From: Pseudoalteromonas luteoviolacea DSM 6061
GTDB lineage: Bacteria; Pseudomonadota; Gammaproteobacteria; Enterobacterales; Alteromonadaceae
Direction of reading: 5' to 3'
Length of the DNA: 58,631 nucleotides
Assembly (NCBI RefSeq): GCF_001625655.1
Contig: NZ_AUYB01000094.1
Location: forward strand, 1-58,631
Part shown: positions 1 through 9,502 of the stretch, one piece after another
Position numbering within the stretch: position 1 is the stretch's first letter
Layout: every line of letters starts with the position of its first letter
Program-made: the position numbers and the translations under genes
Notes under the pieces: generated by a model
Database searches by the model: none
What the model saw: the letters and a program-made list of their open reading frames with translations, nothing else
Told to the model about the DNA's origin: nothing

Positions 1-41
1 TGCTTTAAGTACAGTCTTCGCCCATTTTTAAGACACTGATA

Positions 42-497
42 CTAACTATTTTCTACAGAGTCTTCACCATGTTCATCAATTTGGGGGCAGTCCACAACTT
101 CAGCTTCATGTGTTGAGGTTAAGTTTCTCAATAAAGGAACAACAAACTTACCTGCTAAATTAGTGGTATTTGAAAAAATTCGAATGCATGTTGTTTTATT
201 GCTTTCTAATACAGCCTCTAAATGATGTGTGGCACTGCCTTGAGACCATATCTCAAATTTGTATTCACCCGGCAGCAGTTTTAGCGCCTTTTTTCCTGCT
301 TTGGCAAAAGACGCATAATTTTTCTCTTTCTCACCAAAATAAACTCTACTTTCTCCAATTTTTAGGTTGGATTCCATGAACAGTACGACTTTTGAGATAT
401 CACTTTCTTTTACCGTATCAGGTAACTTAGGGGTCACAATTTTTGTACTTTGGCATCCTGCAAGTAAAAATAAAGCCACAATATAAATAACTTTCAA
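42..497 (-). CDS. Small predicted lipoprotein
   Basis: This 151-aa protein has a very short hydrophobic N-terminus followed by the lipobox L-A-G-C, so Cys15 is the likely lipidated residue and the mature protein is membrane-anchored. The start codon is TTG at 497; it is preceded by AAGGA at 507-511 (minus strand) with 9-nt spacing, which supports it. The remainder is a compact, mostly beta-predicted domain with a region resembling the surface-display style of small envelope proteins (G-E-Y-K-F-E around residue 75). I do not recognise a specific family and give no function. It stands alone, with no close upstream gene on its strand in the window. Confidence 0.7.
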   Translation of the reverse strand: MKVIYIVALFLLAGCQSTKIVTPKLPDTVKESDISKVVLFMESNLKIGESRVYFGEKEKNYASFAKAGKKALKLLPGEYKFEIWSQGSATHHLEAVLESNKTTCIRIFSNTTNLAGKFVVPLLRNLTSTHEAEVVDCPQIDEHGEDSVENS

Positions 498-527
498 TTT
501 AAATTTTCCTTGTATTAAATATCAAAA

Positions 528-549
528 TCAATGGGGTCAGAGTCATTGA
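528..549. repeat. Palindromic TCAATG-N10-CATTGA motif
   Basis: TCAATG and CATTGA flank the core GGGTCAGAGT, giving a 6-bp inverted repeat. The TGGGGTCAGAGTCA core is a sequence I associate with the flanks of REP-associated tyrosine transposase (RAYT/TnpA-REP) genes in marine gammaproteobacteria. No transposase is visible beside it, so this would be a solitary copy. The association is from memory and should be checked by counting genomic copies. Confidence 0.4.
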
Positions 550-724
550 AATAAAACAATCTCGCTCTTTCCGTCACTTTTATGAGGACAATATTCTAAA
601 CAAAACGTCTTGGTAAGCCAATTTTCAATTTAACTTTATTTGAGAGGGCATTGGCTACAGGGTACGTTTTTATGGAACATATCGATATGCGCTACTACAT
701 ACTTAACACGCCAAAATAATATGA

Positions 725-904
725 AGTTTCATATATAAAAAGCGCTCGAATACGCAGAAGGTTTTCACCATTGAAAGCATAAGAGGCAACACGATAAATC
801 GCGTGTTTATAGAGCTCAACTTAAATCCTATGCAAAGAGGTGTGTTCTTGAGAGAGATTGACCCAGAAAGTACACATCAAACCATGATGTATGACAAAAA
901 TTAA
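725..904 (+). pseudogene. Start-less open frame, possible gene remnant
   Basis: A 59-codon frame opens just after a stop at 722-724 and ends at TAA 902-904. Its translation has ordinary protein-like composition (for example R-G-V-F-L-R-E-I-D-P-E near the end), but there is no start codon with a ribosome binding site and no recognisable family. It may be the tail of a decayed gene, or chance. Confidence 0.2.
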
Positions 905-1150
905 GCCATTAAAGAGGCTAAGTCGTTTAGTTAGCTATCGAAAATACTCACCATCAATAGCTCTACTGAGTGTCATAACTTGCTACCTTGTTAGGCGTTG
1001 CAGTTATATACGCCGTGTTAGAGCATTACTGATGTTTCATCGTAACAAGGGTTGATTCGTTGACGCTATCGGATTTCGATTACCTGTAATCACGACAGTG
1101 AATGTGTAATACTAAAATATAAACTACTTTAAGTATAAATTGAGAAAGCT

Positions 1151-1489
1151 ATGAAAAAACTGATTTTTTGCGCTCTAGGCTTAATATCACTAAATTTATC
1201 TGCACTTGAACAAAGTGCCTACACAACGATTAAAGCAATGCAAGTTTACCCAGACTATGGCGGTGGAGATTTTACACTTAGATTAGAAACACCTGCTGCT
1301 AAATGTAAAGGATATTGGATAGGTAAAAATAGCCCAGCTTATGACGTAACAGTCAGTCTCTTACTTGCTGCTTATCATGCTGGTACGAAAGTATCGGTGT
1401 TTGGTCATGATGAGGACACAGCAAGGTGGGCAGGTACCACAACGCACTTCTGTAAGATCTATACGGTCGCATCAGAAAAAGGCAGATAA
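1151..1489 (+). CDS. Small secreted protein with paired cysteines
   Basis: A 112-aa protein starting at ATG 1151 after a weak purine-rich site. Residues 1-18 form a typical Sec signal peptide (M-K-K, hydrophobic core, S-A-L). The mature chain of about 94 residues contains two cysteines (in A-K-C-K-G and H-F-C-K-I) that could form a disulfide in the periplasm or outside the cell. The arrangement of short beta strands, one helix (S-L-L-L-A-A-Y-H-A-G) and two cysteines is loosely reminiscent of small OB-fold toxin B subunits such as SubB, but I cannot support that by sequence. Function unknown. Confidence 0.6.
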   Translation: MKKLIFCALGLISLNLSALEQSAYTTIKAMQVYPDYGGGDFTLRLETPAAKCKGYWIGKNSPAYDVTVSLLLAAYHAGTKVSVFGHDEDTARWAGTTTHFCKIYTVASEKGR

Positions 1490-1528
1490 TGGCTGTGGGG
1501 AGGCGAGTCAAAACGATTGCGGGGACGC

Positions 1529-1885
1529 TCAATCCCACGCCACAATGTCAAACGCTTTCCTTGCTTCGGCCACTGTACAATCGGTTTTGGTTACTAATTG
1601 CTGAAGCGTTATGGTTGGATTTAGTTTTATTATCGTAACTAAATCCTCCATGTTTGGTTTAGGTTTGAAGTTGTTCAGCTGTTCAATTACCCATTGCCAA
1701 CTTGGCTCTTCTCGAACTTGGGCATGATAAATAATGAATTCAAACTGAGACCAGGTTCCTCGTAGCCGCCAGTTTCTTGAGCGGCCTTTGCGAGTTAATT
1801 GAGCACCCGAAAATTTTATCAAAGCCTTAAATTCGTTTGCTTGCTCAATACGACGAACAAAGCTATTTAATTGAATATCAAACAT
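1529..1885 (-). CDS. RRF-family-like small protein (tentative)
   Basis: A 118-aa cytoplasmic protein with no signal peptide or membrane segment. An early basic motif (R-K-G-R-S-R-N-W-R-L, residues 32-41) resembles that of short gammaproteobacterial proteins annotated as ribosome recycling factor family protein. The C-terminal third (T-I-T-L-Q-Q-L-V-T-K-T-D-C-T-V-A-E-A-R-K-A) looks like a small helix-turn-helix or helical bundle. It converges with the secreted-protein gene ending at 1489. The family call is from memory of the basic motif and is weak; it is not the true Frr, which is about 185 aa. Confidence 0.5.
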   Translation of the reverse strand: MFDIQLNSFVRRIEQANEFKALIKFSGAQLTRKGRSRNWRLRGTWSQFEFIIYHAQVREEPSWQWVIEQLNNFKPKPNMEDLVTIIKLNPTITLQQLVTKTDCTVAEARKAFDIVAWD

Positions 1886-2057
1886 ACATAAGTTAGTGGT
1901 TAATTAAGGTCAAAGTGTAACAGAGTCAGCGTTCAATTACTTTGTTTCTGTACGATTAGGAGGAGACTCTTTGAGTGGGCATTTGGGTTAATAACTTAGT
2001 CTCGTATGTTACACATACTCAAGCCAACATTAACAACAACGCAAGTCTTTACATTAC

Positions 2058-2089
2058 GTTATTACGGCCAACATTGTGGCCATAATAAC
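2058..2089 (-). terminator. Hairpin downstream of the chemoreceptor gene
   Basis: GTTATTA-C-GGCCA pairs with TGGCC-A-TAATAAC around a 6-nt loop, giving a 12-bp stem with one mismatch. It lies 30 nt past the stop of the minus-strand chemoreceptor gene. There is no strong U-tract on that strand, so termination is likely but not certain. Confidence 0.5.
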
Positions 2090-2118
2090 ATGTTTGCTTG
2101 ATGGGCTATTGCTTGGGT

Positions 2119-4071
2119 TTAATCTACATTGAATCGTCCAACCAATTCATCTAAGTTGTTCGCGAACTTAACTAACTGTTTCGCGCCATCATAAAGAGAG
2201 TCAGCATAACCACCGACTTGCTGTATTGACTGATTGATACCTTCTATCTGAGCCTTGCTATCGCTGGCGAAGGCGCCTTGTTGCTCGGCTTGCTCAGAAA
2301 TATTGGCAATAATAGGTTTGACTCTTTCAATGGAATCTGCAATTTCTTCAAATGCACGATGTGCTTGCTCAGACTGTTCTATTGCCGTTTTTGACTCTTC
2401 AACACTTAAAGTCATATGTTTTGACACAGCTCGAGTTTGATCCGTTAATTTAGTGAGCACTTTCTCTATATCCTGCGTTGCATCGTGAGAGCGCTGCGCA
2501 AGAGTACGCACTTCATCAGCAACCACGGCAAAGCCACGGCCTTGTTCACCAGCCCTTGCGGCCTCAATCGCTGCATTCAATGCCAGTAAATTTGTTTGTT
2601 CAGCAATAGTTCGTATCACTTCAAGAATATTAGTGATGTCTTTGCTTTGACCCTCTAGTTCATTCATTGCATTGGCTGAGCTATCGAGAGAGTCATTGAG
2701 TGTAGCAACCTGGCTCACGGTGTTTTGAATTAACGCATTGCCTTGTTTTGCATGATCGTCAGTATTAGAAATCTCATGCAGTGCTTGAGTGCAATTGTCG
2801 TTTACGGTAATTGCCATATTTTCCATGGCTTGTGTATGCTCAGCAGTTTGTTGTGAAGTGCTGGCTTGGTGGTGACATTGGCTGCGAATTTCATCAACAC
2901 TGCTATGTGATTGTTGTGCTTGTGAGTTTAGGTTGCTGGCATTACTTTTGATGTCACGAACCAGCCCGTTGATTGAATTTAAAAATTGATTAAACCATGC
3001 AGCAAGTTCGCTTATTTCATCATTACCAATGACTTTTAAGCGTTTGGATAGATTTCCCTCGCCTTGGGCTATTTCTTTTAAACCATCTGAAACCATTTCT
3101 ATGGGGTAAACGATTTTATTCGCCAGCGCGATGGCAATAAATACAAACAAAACCAGCATCACAATAGAAATAACACCAATGTTGTACGACATTGCATAAG
3201 CTGAAGAGAGGATTTCATCTTCCTCGATTAATGCAATAAATGTCCAATTTAGAGTTTTAGAGTGATAGCGTCTTGCTTGAAGTATTTTATCTCCAGTATC
3301 AATGTGAATGAGCGCTTGGTCAGAAGTACTATTAATGGCTTGGTATTTTGGACCAGTTAAAGAAGATATATTTTTGAAGTTGCTGTCAGGGTTTTTTGGG
3401 TCAGCTAATATAGTGCCGTTGCCATCTAATAACATGAGGTAGCCGGTCTGGCCCAATTGAATATTACTAACGATATCAGTGAGGGTAGCGAGCGTAACAT
3501 CGAGTGACTGTACACCGACAATAGAGCCAGAACGTTTAATTGCAGTTGCGATTGACACCATTGCTTGTCCTGTCACACCTTGATATGGCTCTGTGATCAC
3601 CACATCGGATTGAGACTGGGTTACCTCTTGATACCAAGGTCGCTTTCTAGGGTCGTAGCCGCCAAGTGGCTCCGCGGGATATTGAATAAACCCGCCATGT
3701 TCAGTACCTAAGTATACAAATAACAGTTCTGGATGTGTCACGCCAAAGCTTTCAAACAGTTTAAATATGTCGGCTTCTTCTTTTCCAGAAGACTCTGGTG
3801 TCATCATTTTTTCGTCACCAAAGTAAGTTGTTGTGTCTTTGGCAACGTTGACTACTGCTTCACTTTGTGCCAAAAAGCGAGCGTTATTCTTCATTTGATC
3901 AAAGAATAAAATGAAAGCGTTTTCAACCTGTCTAATCTCGTTATCAGAGGTTGCTATAAAGCTGGTGTTCGACTCCTGCTTGGTGCGGGTTATACTCATT
4001 ATTGATATTGCTAGAATAGGAATAATGACAGTCAATACAAAGCTGCCGATCAGCTTTTGTCGCATTCTCAT
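2119..4071 (-). CDS. Methyl-accepting chemotaxis protein, dCache type
   Basis: A transmembrane chemoreceptor that senses a periplasmic ligand and controls the CheA kinase. A first membrane helix (residues 6-25, [13 protein letters not shown]) is followed by a periplasmic region of about 265 residues with dCache features (R-P-W-Y motif, G-T-I-L-A-D segment), a second membrane helix near 295-317, a HAMP domain and a long coiled-coil signalling domain. The signalling tip has the classic [19 protein letters not shown] signature. I chose ATG 4071 because GGAG lies 6 nt upstream; a longer TTG start at 4083 would fall inside that ribosome binding site. No C-terminal pentapeptide tether is visible. 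The ligand is unknown; it is an isolated gene without che neighbours. Confidence 0.93.
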   Translation of the reverse strand: MRMRQKLIGSFVLTVIIPILAISIMSITRTKQESNTSFIATSDNEIRQVENAFILFFDQMKNNARFLAQSEAVVNVAKDTTTYFGDEKMMTPESSGKEEADIFKLFESFGVTHPELLFVYLGTEHGGFIQYPAEPLGGYDPRKRPWYQEVTQSQSDVVITEPYQGVTGQAMVSIATAIKRSGSIVGVQSLDVTLATLTDIVSNIQLGQTGYLMLLDGNGTILADPKNPDSNFKNISSLTGPKYQAINSTSDQALIHIDTGDKILQARRYHSKTLNWTFIALIEEDEILSSAYAMSYNIGVISIVMLVLFVFIAIALANKIVYPIEMVSDGLKEIAQGEGNLSKRLKVIGNDEISELAAWFNQFLNSINGLVRDIKSNASNLNSQAQQSHSSVDEIRSQCHHQASTSQQTAEHTQAMENMAITVNDNCTQALHEISNTDDHAKQGNALIQNTVSQVATLNDSLDSSANAMNELEGQSKDITNILEVIRTIAEQTNLLALNAAIEAARAGEQGRGFAVVADEVRTLAQRSHDATQDIEKVLTKLTDQTRAVSKHMTLSVEESKTAIEQSEQAHRAFEEIADSIERVKPIIANISEQAEQQGAFASDSKAQIEGINQSIQQVGGYADSLYDGAKQLVKFANNLDELVGRFNVD

Positions 4072-4252
4072 ATATGGCTCCAACTACTTGGCTCTTAAAC
4101 AGTATAGATGCTGTTTTCTAACCTGTGTAATTGAGATTTAAAGAAATTTAAAGATGAGATATGTTGCTAAATTGGTAATGGTTTTGCATATATGAGAGTA
4201 CAAATTGCATGATTTAGAGGCTCCGCATGCTTAAATGAGCCTCAAAGAGCCA

Positions 4253-4783
4253 TTATTGTAACTCTCGCCGCAAAATAGAATACAAAAAACAGTTGTGGTA
4301 GTTGCCTTGTAAGTACATGTTATCGCGTAATTCACCTTCTCGACGCATGCCTAATTTTTCCATTAAGCGCCATGATGATACGTTATTTATTGCGCAAACC
4401 GCGATGACTTTGTTGAGCTCAAATTGATCGAATAAATGTGGAACAAATGTACTCGTCGCTTCAAATGCATAGCCCTTACCCAAGTGCTGTGGACTCAAGC
4501 GGTATCCAATCTCACCAATGTGGCAGTGCTTTTGAGTGAACTTAAATAGCAACTCGCCGATAAATAAGTCCGTAGTTTTACACCGTATAGCTAGCATCAA
4601 TTTTTGATGATCAACACCCTGCCAAGGTTGGGTCGCTTCTTCAATCCTTTGTCTGGCATCCTCTATTGTCGCTGGGTCACCAATATATTTTGACGTATCA
4701 GGGTTTTTTCTAGATTGATATACATCCGCTAAATCGCATTTTTGTAGGGGCCTCACAATTAACCTTGCTGTTTCGAATCGCAT
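4253..4783 (-). CDS. GNAT family N-acetyltransferase, RimJ/RimL-like
   Basis: A 176-aa protein that should transfer an acetyl group from acetyl-CoA to an amine. The N-terminus M-R-F-E-T-A-R-L-I-V-R-P-L is typical of the RimJ/RimL branch (Acetyltransf_3), and the acetyl-CoA loop is seen at L-G-K-G-Y-A-F-E-A (about residues 100-108), followed by the N-x-x-S-W-R-L-M-E-K-L-G-M motif that closes these proteins. Its first 25 bases overlap the 3' end of the upstream MFS gene, so the two are almost certainly cotranscribed and translationally coupled. The pair could form a small resistance or detoxification unit (acetylate and export), but the substrate is unknown. Confidence 0.88.
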   Translation of the reverse strand: MRFETARLIVRPLQKCDLADVYQSRKNPDTSKYIGDPATIEDARQRIEEATQPWQGVDHQKLMLAIRCKTTDLFIGELLFKFTQKHCHIGEIGYRLSPQHLGKGYAFEATSTFVPHLFDQFELNKVIAVCAINNVSSWRLMEKLGMRREGELRDNMYLQGNYHNCFLYSILRRELQ

Positions 4784-5961
4784 AACTTAACTCCATTTTG
4801 ATTGATTGTTTCATTACCTAGCTTTTTAAGTGCGTTTAAACAAATAAGTACGAGTAATGCGCATCCCACAGTTAAAATAGCGATAGAACTAGGTCCTGTG
4901 ATTAAGTATTGGTTCGCAAGCCAAGCAATACTCGAAAATAACAGTAATTCAGTTGCCCCCACTAACGCATTTGCAGTGCTCGAGCGTGACTTGTAAAAGT
5001 GGCCAACGTAATACATGTAACTGGGAAAGTAACTGCCAAAAATAAACATAATGGCGCAGTGGGCAAAAATAACTGCATGCACATGTTCACTAAAAAACAA
5101 AAAGGTGAAGGCGCTTATTGGTAGTGCAGGCCATAATAACACCGCAATTTTTAGATGATGAGTTCGTTTTTGCATGAATTTGGCCAGTGTTGAGCCCACC
5201 AATAGTCCTGACATAGAAATCATCATGGCTTGTCCTATTTGTTCTGTGGAATAGGCAAATTCATTGCGCAAAAAAAAGGGAAGGTAGAGTTGTAATGTTA
5301 AATACAAGAATGTTGGTGCCCATTTAAGCGATGCTACGGGTATAAAAGCGGGGCTTATGGCAATACTCTTATATTGCTCCAATAGTGCAATGGGCCTTAA
5401 TGAAACGAGACGCTTTTTGGGCTTTGGGAACGTAGCTAAACCAAAGAGAAAAATACAGACATAAAAGCAAATTAATACTATAGACATGCCTTGCCAAGAG
5501 AATTGCTGCGCCAATGTACCAGCGATTAATGGGGTGATGAGTGCAACAAAGCTTGCTGAAATAGCGAGACTACCCATTGCATTGTTTAGTTTTGCGCCTT
5601 GAAAGCATGAGTATAAAACAGCACGACTTACCAGAATAGGTGCAGCGCAGCCTGCCCCCTGTAATACTCGGCCAATCATAAAAGTGTTGGCGCCGTTTGC
5701 GAAAGCACAAATTAAAGTTCCTACAATTAAAATAATGTGGCCTGCGACAAATATTGGCCGTTCTCCATACTTGTCGCACAGAGGCCCGACGAGAAGTTGC
5801 GCAGAGCCTAAAGCAAGGAAAAAGCTGATAATAATTGCTTGGCTAGCTCCTGCTGACAAAGCCAGACTGTCTGCTATATCCGGTAGGACAGGCATAAAAA
5901 TTTGGCTAGCTAATTGAGAGCAAGAGGTCAATAAAGCGGCCAAGGCGATGTACCTATTCAT
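4759..5961 (-). CDS. MFS transporter, Bcr/CflA-like drug efflux
   Basis: A 400-aa inner-membrane protein with about 12 hydrophobic segments. Between helices 2 and 3 it carries the MFS signature G-P-L-C-D-K-Y-G-E-R-P (around residue 58-68), and the opening segment (L-L-T-S-C-S-Q-L-A-S-Q-I-F-M-P-V-L-P-D-I-A) matches the Bcr/CflA drug-resistance branch. A good GGAG site precedes ATG 5961. The gene is divergent from a LysR regulator across a 106-bp gap, the usual arrangement in which the regulator controls the pump, and it overlaps the GNAT gene downstream. Substrate unknown. Confidence 0.88.
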   Translation of the reverse strand: MNRYIALAALLTSCSQLASQIFMPVLPDIADSLALSAGASQAIIISFFLALGSAQLLVGPLCDKYGERPIFVAGHIILIVGTLICAFANGANTFMIGRVLQGAGCAAPILVSRAVLYSCFQGAKLNNAMGSLAISASFVALITPLIAGTLAQQFSWQGMSIVLICFYVCIFLFGLATFPKPKKRLVSLRPIALLEQYKSIAISPAFIPVASLKWAPTFLYLTLQLYLPFFLRNEFAYSTEQIGQAMMISMSGLLVGSTLAKFMQKRTHHLKIAVLLWPALPISAFTFLFFSEHVHAVIFAHCAIMFIFGSYFPSYMYYVGHFYKSRSSTANALVGATELLLFSSIAWLANQYLITGPSSIAILTVGCALLVLICLNALKKLGNETINQNGVKLCDSKQQG

Positions 5962-6007
5962 GGTTCTCCGGAATACGGCTGGGAAATATAGGTTGTAATA
6001 TAACGTG

Positions 6008-6043
6008 CTTTTAATGTCCTAAAAATAAGGTAATAATTAAAAG
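6008..6043. promoter_or_regulatory. Inverted repeat in the LysR/MFS divergent promoter
   Basis: CTTTTAAT (6008-6015) and ATTAAAAG (6036-6043) form a perfect 8-bp inverted repeat with a 20-nt spacer, centred in the gap between the divergent MFS and LysR genes. Position and dyad symmetry fit a LysR-type operator; the binding itself is inferred. Confidence 0.45.
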
Positions 6044-6067
6044 ACTTTTTCTTGTTAGGAATTAATA

Positions 6068-6949
6068 ATGGATTGGCTAAGTGCAATTCGTAGCTTTGTT
6101 GTTTTAGCAGACATGGGAAGTTTTACTAAAGCTGCGGATATTGTAGGGGTATCGGCGTCTGCAATGAGTAAAAGAATAGATTGGCTGGAAAAGCAGCTTG
6201 GCCAAACATTGTTTATTAGAACAACAAGGCAAGTAAGCTTGAATGAAAACGGTATGCAATTTTTACCCAATGCGAGGGTTTGGATAGGGCAGTTTGAGAA
6301 TATGCTAGAGCAATTGCAAGGGAGTGATTTAAAGCCTCAAGGCACGTTAAAGATTGCCGCGACACAGGCAATTGGGAGTAGTGTATTGATGCCGAATATC
6401 AAACGATTTTTGGAGCAATATCCAGATTTGACTATTCACCTCAATGTGCTGACTCCGGGCGCACCACCTGATCTTGAGCATGACTTGGTTATTACGCGAT
6501 ATCATGAAGACTTTGATTCTGCGGCACATAAAGGTACTCGATTGATTGATTACCAGATGATGCTATTTGGTGCGCCAAGTTATTTATCAGAGTGTGAAGA
6601 GATTAAATCAGTCGCTGATTTAGCGTCACATAAAATGTTGCTTAGTAATTATTATCAAAAGAAAGGAGGGATCATTCTAGAGGACGGAACGGTATTCGAC
6701 TTTAAAAATTATAACTTTGTTTCGGACCATTTGGATGCGATGATGAAAGCCGCAGTGCAGGGGATGGGGCTAATCTTTATTTCACCTCAGTATGTTGCTA
6801 GAGAGATAAAGCAGGGAGCGCTTGTACCTGTATTGCCCAATTTAAGGTCAGAGGTGAAGCAGCTTTGGGCTTACTACCCAAATTCTAGCTTCACACCCTA
6901 TAAAACACGACTGTTTATTGACGAGTTAAAGCGCAGCTTGGGCAGTTAA
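6068..6949 (+). CDS. LysR family transcriptional regulator
   Basis: A 293-aa DNA-binding regulator. Residues 1-60 form the winged helix-turn-helix (F-V-V-L-A-D-M-G-S-F-T-K-A-A followed by S-A-S-A-M-S-K-R-I-D-W-L-E), and residues 90-290 form the periplasmic-binding-protein-like effector domain. It belongs to the CrgA-like group by its G-T-L-K-I-A-A segment. It reads away from the MFS gene and probably controls that pump and itself through the dyad at 6008-6043. Its stop codon overlaps the stop of the convergent barrel gene by 4 bases. Effector unknown. Confidence 0.9.
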   Translation: MDWLSAIRSFVVLADMGSFTKAADIVGVSASAMSKRIDWLEKQLGQTLFIRTTRQVSLNENGMQFLPNARVWIGQFENMLEQLQGSDLKPQGTLKIAATQAIGSSVLMPNIKRFLEQYPDLTIHLNVLTPGAPPDLEHDLVITRYHEDFDSAAHKGTRLIDYQMMLFGAPSYLSECEEIKSVADLASHKMLLSNYYQKKGGIILEDGTVFDFKNYNFVSDHLDAMMKAAVQGMGLIFISPQYVAREIKQGALVPVLPNLRSEVKQLWAYYPNSSFTPYKTRLFIDELKRSLGS

Positions 6950-7551
6950 AAGCGATAATTTATACCTGCGCTTAGTTGAAACTGATTTAACACGTCGCCA
7001 TCAAAATGCCAGATACAATTATCTGTTGTTTGAGGGTCATCGTCACAAACAACCGAAGATGAGTTTTTCACTATGGTTGCCATCCAGCGCAGCTCTGTAA
7101 AAGCATGGAACCCTGCACCAATAGAGTAATCAACCCCCGTGAAAAGGCCTGAAGCGAAGAAATCATCTGCTTCTGCAAAGTTTGGAGTGACTCTATTAAC
7201 GCCAATTTGAGCACCAACATAGTAATTTAGATTTTGGCTAATAGATCTCTCAATTGCACTTTGAAACATCAAATATTCCATATCCACTTTAGCAATAGAG
7301 TTGTCAGCAAGCTCTGTTTCATTAAAGCTATAAAATAGTCCATATCGCGTACTGTTAACGATGCGGTCAGCCGAAAAACCAAAGTGGCTATTATCTTCAA
7401 GATCTATTTTGTAGTTTTTGCTAGTTGTTAGGTCGTGATTAGTGGAGTAGCCGCCAAATACAGAAACGCCAAACCCTGAATCATCAGCGTGTGCAAGATT
7501 TAATGAACTTAGTAACCCCAAGCTCGTAATTAGGCAAAGAATATTTTTCAT
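6946..7551 (-). CDS. OmpA-like outer-membrane beta-barrel protein
   Basis: A 201-aa protein with a cleavable signal peptide (M-K-N-I-L-C-L-I-T-S-L-G-L ending L-A-H-A before D-D). The mature part of about 179 residues has alternating hydrophobic residues of an eight-stranded barrel and ends in Y-R-F, the terminal-Phe signal recognised by the Bam complex. A cysteine pair in V-V-C-D-D-D and N-C-I-W-H may form a disulfide in an extracellular loop. A-A-G-G-A-based ribosome binding lies 7 nt before ATG 7551. Role unknown; such small barrels are usually adhesion, stability or surface proteins. Confidence 0.8.
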   Translation of the reverse strand: MKNILCLITSLGLLSSLNLAHADDSGFGVSVFGGYSTNHDLTTSKNYKIDLEDNSHFGFSADRIVNSTRYGLFYSFNETELADNSIAKVDMEYLMFQSAIERSISQNLNYYVGAQIGVNRVTPNFAEADDFFASGLFTGVDYSIGAGFHAFTELRWMATIVKNSSSVVCDDDPQTTDNCIWHFDGDVLNQFQLSAGINYRF

Positions 7552-9058
7552 TTATTGTCCTTATATGCTGGTCTGCTGCTATTTTGGCACAATTATATGA
7601 AGAAAAGGAGAGGCTTAAAAATAAAGTATGCCCAATTTTCACTTTCATGTGGCGTCATTTTGAGCGTAAATTATTTGGCGGCTCATTAGAGTGGACTTAA
7701 AGTCACCCGTTTTTGCACTTGCGTGGCGTGAAACATAGTTAGAGTCTAACGTGAATGGCTCTAATAATGCTGTATTCCTCAGTAATGCTCAAGCCTGAAT
7801 GTTTACAATAGGCCTCGGCACACCTCTAGAGTCGAACCACTGTACATCCCCTGAAATGTAATTGTTTAGTGTTGTCTCAAATGCAGGTTAGCAAAGGTGA
7901 ATATAGCGGATTGTGAAAAGCGAGGTAATTTATATTGACCACTTATGAAAGCGATCACGATACACTGAAAGGTATTAGTTTAAGGTGCTGTGGGAGCTTT
8001 TTAAAGCTAGAAACGTTTAATGTTGATAGAATGGTCACCCGTGAAATAGTGCTGCAATACTAATTTACCATCGTGATTTAAAGCAATGAAAGGGAAACTT
8101 GATAGTCATAGTCACTCAATGATTGAAATGGGACTTCATCGCTTTCATCAGCTTGTGGGTGATAGGTGAAAGTGTTGCACTTTCAATAAAAAATATACAG
8201 AATCGAAGACTAAATCTGAGGAAGTAAATACGATGAGTGGATTTAGTAAAACTGAATATCAGGAAAAGTTATAAGCTAAACACTAGAGTTAACATGGTCA
8301 TCGAGCTCCTTTCTTAACAAGCCAGCACATTAATATATATAGAGATAAAAACTGCTCCACATCGTAGGCTGTCCTCTTTCTGCTTGCTTTAACGAGGTAT
8401 TAATCACCTAACTACATTGAGATGCTACTTTATTTATCATGTGGTAATTTGCACTTTGGAAGCTGAAATGGATGTAAAACTTTGCAACTGTTAATGCCAC
8501 TTTAGTTTTAAAGTAAAGTAGTGGCTTCTGCGTTTTCTGCATATGAACGGCGCCATCGGTTTTTTATTTATCTATATATCTCATGTATTTAAAATTTTTC
8601 TAAAACCAAATCTACCAGCAAGTTTACCTAGCCTAGGTTGGTGACCTTGTTATCGGTTGTGGGGCACTTATTCTCTTGAACTCTTGTTTTTACATATGTA
8701 CGAACTATTAAAGTAAGCGAAATTAAGATTGCTTTTAATAAAATAAAAATATCGTAAGAGTAAATAACACCTTTACATTGCTTTACAAAGGCTTTATCTC
8801 AGTCTTTTTGTACCGTTTTGTGAAAGTATTGGCGCTAGTTATAAAGGTTTTTAAATTCAAAATAATCTTATAAGTATGCTGTTTTTAATGGTTATATTCC
8901 TTCATTGTTGGATGTTTATTTTAAGTTAATTATTTGAAAAACAAAAACGTTAAATGGTTGATTTGGCACCATGATTCATATGAGAACTAACTTGACGAGC
9001 AATTTTCATGTTGATATAAACTGTATTATTGTTAATAAATGTGGTGTTTAGTTGCATA
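7552..9058. other. Long AT-rich gene-free stretch
   Basis: About 1.5 kb with many stops in every frame and no recognisable RNA gene. It holds two small self-complementary sites: AGCTTT-TT-AAAGCT at 7995-8008, and an imperfect hairpin at 8496-8525 opened by GCCAC and closed by GTGGC. Neither has a U-tract or a clear gene partner. AT content rises toward the right. It separates the ordinary left flank from the peptide cluster and may be the landing zone of an acquired island. Confidence 0.5.
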
Positions 9059-9502
9059 ATGGGTTTTATTTTGTCACTGGAATGCGTTGAAAAGGTTGAT
9101 TTTGAAGTTAGGGAGTCTTTTGGCGATTTGATTGAAGCGTCAAAGGCATTAGATTTAGAAAGTTACTTTAAGTGCTTTGATGCTGATAGGTTTGTTGGAC
9201 TAAATGCAAATGGAACAAATTGGAACTCAATTGAAGACTTAAAAAGCTTTATATGTCCTATTTTTGGAATGATTGAAAAAGTCCAATCTTTAGATTTCAC
9301 CAACATAACAGTTTCAGTAATTGATACCAACACCGCTATTTTAGTCAACGAGTATGAGCAAAGTGTGGTTTTAAAGTCTGGTGATGTAGCAAAAGCTTCA
9401 GGAGGAGGTACTCAAGTATGGTCCAAGGCTTGTGGAAACTGGAAGCTTGTTAGTGTATCGGCAAGTACCAAGCCAGAAAACCCTAATGATTTGTCTGAGT
9501 AG
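9059..9502 (+). CDS. NTF2-like (SnoaL/DUF4440-type) protein
   Basis: A cytoplasmic protein of about 147 aa with the cone-shaped alpha+beta fold of the NTF2-like superfamily: an N-terminal helix pair (residues on E-S-F-G-D-L-I-E-A-S-K-A-L-D-L-E-S-Y), the typical F-x-x-F-D-A-D-R-F segment, then strands ending in G-G-T-Q-V-W-S-K and N-W-K-L-V-S-V-S-A-S, the hallmark last two strands of SnoaL_3/DUF4440. The start is uncertain: the frame is open from TTG 9029, and GTG 9041/9044 or ATG 9059 are possible, none with a clear ribosome binding site. It lies 0.5 kb upstream of the NRPS cluster in very AT-rich DNA. Members may be enzymes, binding proteins or immunity proteins; a link with the cluster is only positional. 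Confidence 0.6.
   Translation: MGFILSLECVEKVDFEVRESFGDLIEASKALDLESYFKCFDADRFVGLNANGTNWNSIEDLKSFICPIFGMIEKVQSLDFTNITVSVIDTNTAILVNEYEQSVVLKSGDVAKASGGGTQVWSKACGNWKLVSVSASTKPENPNDLSE

Larger units (their letters stand above)
498..1150. other. Gene-poor intergenic stretch
   Basis: About 650 bases without a convincing complete gene. It contains a RAYT-type palindromic motif at 528-549 and a start-less open frame at 725-904 that looks like a gene remnant; both are listed separately. Nothing else is recognisable. Confidence 0.6.

Noticed and set aside
1365..1604. 79-aa plus-strand frame
   Set aside because: It overlaps the secreted-protein gene and runs into the RRF-like gene on the opposite strand; composition is that of a shadow frame.
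7552..9028. CRISPR array or tRNA in the long spacer
   Set aside because: No regularly spaced direct repeats and no cloverleaf or CCA-type end could be found by eye.
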